The notes under the pieces are model-generated. The model was not told the DNA's origin, made no database searches, and saw nothing but the letters and a program-made list of their open reading frames with translations. From positions 22,152,356 through 22,216,355 of the forward strand of contig NC_089273.1 in assembly GCF_963678975.1 (NCBI RefSeq): a DNA stretch of 64,000 nt, read 5' to 3'. Below, in pieces: positions 62,378 to 64,000 of this stretch (position 1 is the stretch's first letter; each line of letters begins with the position of its first letter). Made by a program: the position numbers and the translations under genes. The stretch is from Dysidea avara. Lineage: Eukaryota; Porifera; Demospongiae; Dictyoceratida; Dysideidae.

Positions 62378-62718
62378 CTATGGTGCTTATTGTCTATCTA
62401 ATGCCTCTGTAGGGTCACATACAGCTGGACTATTATCCTTGGCCAACTAACAATGGGTTATTTGGTTTAGAGTTTAATACCATACCTGTTTCACTGCCCA
62501 TACAAAAGTCTCAATAGTAGCAGTGAAATTTATCCCGTATTTCACTGGTAGCAGTGAAAAAGTTGTAATTGCTATTTCATTGGCTAGAATTTATGTTAAC
62601 TGTTAACAATGTTACGCTAATTAGTGTTGACGCATGTTTAGTACATAGTGACAAATTTCTACATAGCAACGCTAAATGCACAGCATGCGCATATGCAGCG
62701 AGTATGGTATTAACTGGG

Positions 62719-62872
62719 AATAGCATGGGTAGCAGTGAAATTTGGGATAAATACCACTCTTGTTGTATTGGAAATGGTAAATTTCACTCAGCTTCGCCTT
62801 GTGAAATTTATCCCCATTTCCAATACAACACTCATGGTATTTATCCCAAATTTCACTGCTACCCATGCTATT
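62719..62872. repeat. foldback with ~70-bp arms
   Basis: AATAGCATGGGTAGCAGTGA at 62719 continues to about 62787 and is mirrored from 62802 to 62872 with few mismatches; the loop is about 15 nt. Sub-repeats of GTAGCAGTGAAATTT also occur just upstream (62518 and 62548), so this may be the end of a larger structure starting near 62480. Confidence 0.8.
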
Positions 62873-62879
62873 ACTAGTA

Positions 62880-64000
62880 CTAATCATGATTAGAGTGCCA
62901 CACCCTTGGCTTTTCAAGCATAGCACATTTCAATCTAGAAAGGAAACTGAAAAATATGATTTCCCATCTTTTATACTCTTTTGAAAGACCTTGGGTGACA
63001 GACTGTTAATCAAATAATACATTAGTCTGCTAATCATGAGATATACTAGCTATAGACCTCGGTAGACCTATAGACGGCTATACAAATACTATTCTTTCCC
63101 AAATACAGAATGATTTATGTACACACACACACACACACACATACACGCATGATTTTAATATCTGTTAGTATAGACTGCATGACTTACTGCAGTTTGATTA
63201 ACTCGGCATGGAACAAGTGCCTTCCTTCGGTCGTTAAAGTCAGGATGAAAGAATAACAAACTTCGTGGGACTAACAATCGAAACCACACAAAGTGTGGGT
63301 GAATACTAACAATCAAACCATAATGTGTTGGGGGGAAATAGTGGGAAACTCCCATGACCTCGCCCATGACACAGCTTGGAATAATTATATTAGAAGCGCT
63401 TGTACATTACAGTGATGAGTGTAGAAGTGACCTAGGAAATGACATAAGGTATGGTGGCAGGTAAAAATAGTTCATTTTAAGCTATTTAGCGATGACATTG
63501 TCCTTTTACGTAGCTACTAGCTAGACATGCTAGTCAACAATTATCTCCTCATGGCGCTTAATAATATTTTAACAGGCGCTTATTGACTTAAATTGATTAG
63601 TGGCGCGTGTGATTGATAGTGGAGAGTTTGTACACTTACGGACAATAAGATTCGTTGTCGCGTTCTACTGACCAAGAGATTGGGCGATTCTATATCCTTT
63701 TGATATAGCAGCCACCCATTGACAGATTTCAAGTCTTACTAGCTATTCAGTCACTGCAATCCGACTGGATGAATGAGATATCGAGACAACGGCTAGCAAC
63801 GAGATAATCATATTGCTTGTAACTAGCAACTTGTGACCACTCAGTAAGTCGAAGCATATCAAGCCTATTGTAGCTATAATGTGTGTTTAGGTGACAGTAT
63901 ACCCATTGTGTATCAGTTTGTGTTGCCCCCCCCACCTAAACCGGCTGTAAAAGGAATTGGTGTGGAAACTGTAAACAAATGTTGAGGAAAGTCCCTAATT
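62880..64000. other. non-coding stretch with short AC repeat
   Basis: A dinucleotide (AC)n run at 63121-63140 is the only clear repeat. No gene is supported to the end of the window. Confidence 0.45.

Overview
This is a eukaryotic, animal-type window. It is AT-rich, with spliced genes that have GT-AG introns, few genes, and dense transposable elements: three LINE retrotransposon copies, many inverted-repeat (MITE-like) elements, Helitron/Helentron-like elements carrying tandem repeats, and long microsatellites. PHD-finger LINE ORF1 proteins, an immunoglobulin-type receptor exon, a HECT ubiquitin ligase domain and small secreted cysteine-rich proteins point to a non-vertebrate metazoan. A sponge is a plausible guess, but the sequence alone does not prove it.

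Layout: 1-7.8 kb holds LINE debris, a Mutator-like MITE with a 9-bp target duplication, and a Helentron-like element with about 2.6 kb of ~61-bp tandem repeats, followed by a foldback. 8.3-12.3 kb is a large inverted repeat whose centre is a perfect (TAG)n array of about 580 units. 12.3-21 kb is mostly non-coding with foldbacks, a tRNA-like sequence and MITEs. 21.1-27.9 kb and 44.9-50.5 kb are a direct segmental duplication; each copy carries a two-exon secreted protein gene (plus strand) facing the last exon of a HECT gene (minus strand). In the left copy the HECT exon is broken. Between the copies lie a nearly complete plus-strand LINE (about 29-33.2 kb), a 5'-truncated LINE (34.2-35.6 kb), an apparently intact minus-strand LINE nested in a Mutator-like element (36.6-40.9 kb), and an inverted Helentron-like copy (41.6-43.6 kb).

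The most interesting gene is on the minus strand at 50.1-58.0 kb. Eight coding exons with matching phases and good splice sites assemble into a predicted 644-aa protein: signal peptide, one Ig-like domain, one transmembrane helix, a basic juxtamembrane stretch, a UBA-like segment and a complete C-terminal HECT domain with its catalytic cysteine. It reads as a receptor-type HECT E3 ubiquitin ligase, which could couple extracellular recognition directly to ubiquitination. The model is assembled from sequence only and has no transcript support here.

Other notable points: the intact LINE has a candidate -1 ribosomal frameshift signal joining ORF1 to ORF2; the other LINE has ORF1 and ORF2 in the same frame separated by one UGA; and a 19-nt dyad-containing motif recurs at more than ten places in unrelated contexts.
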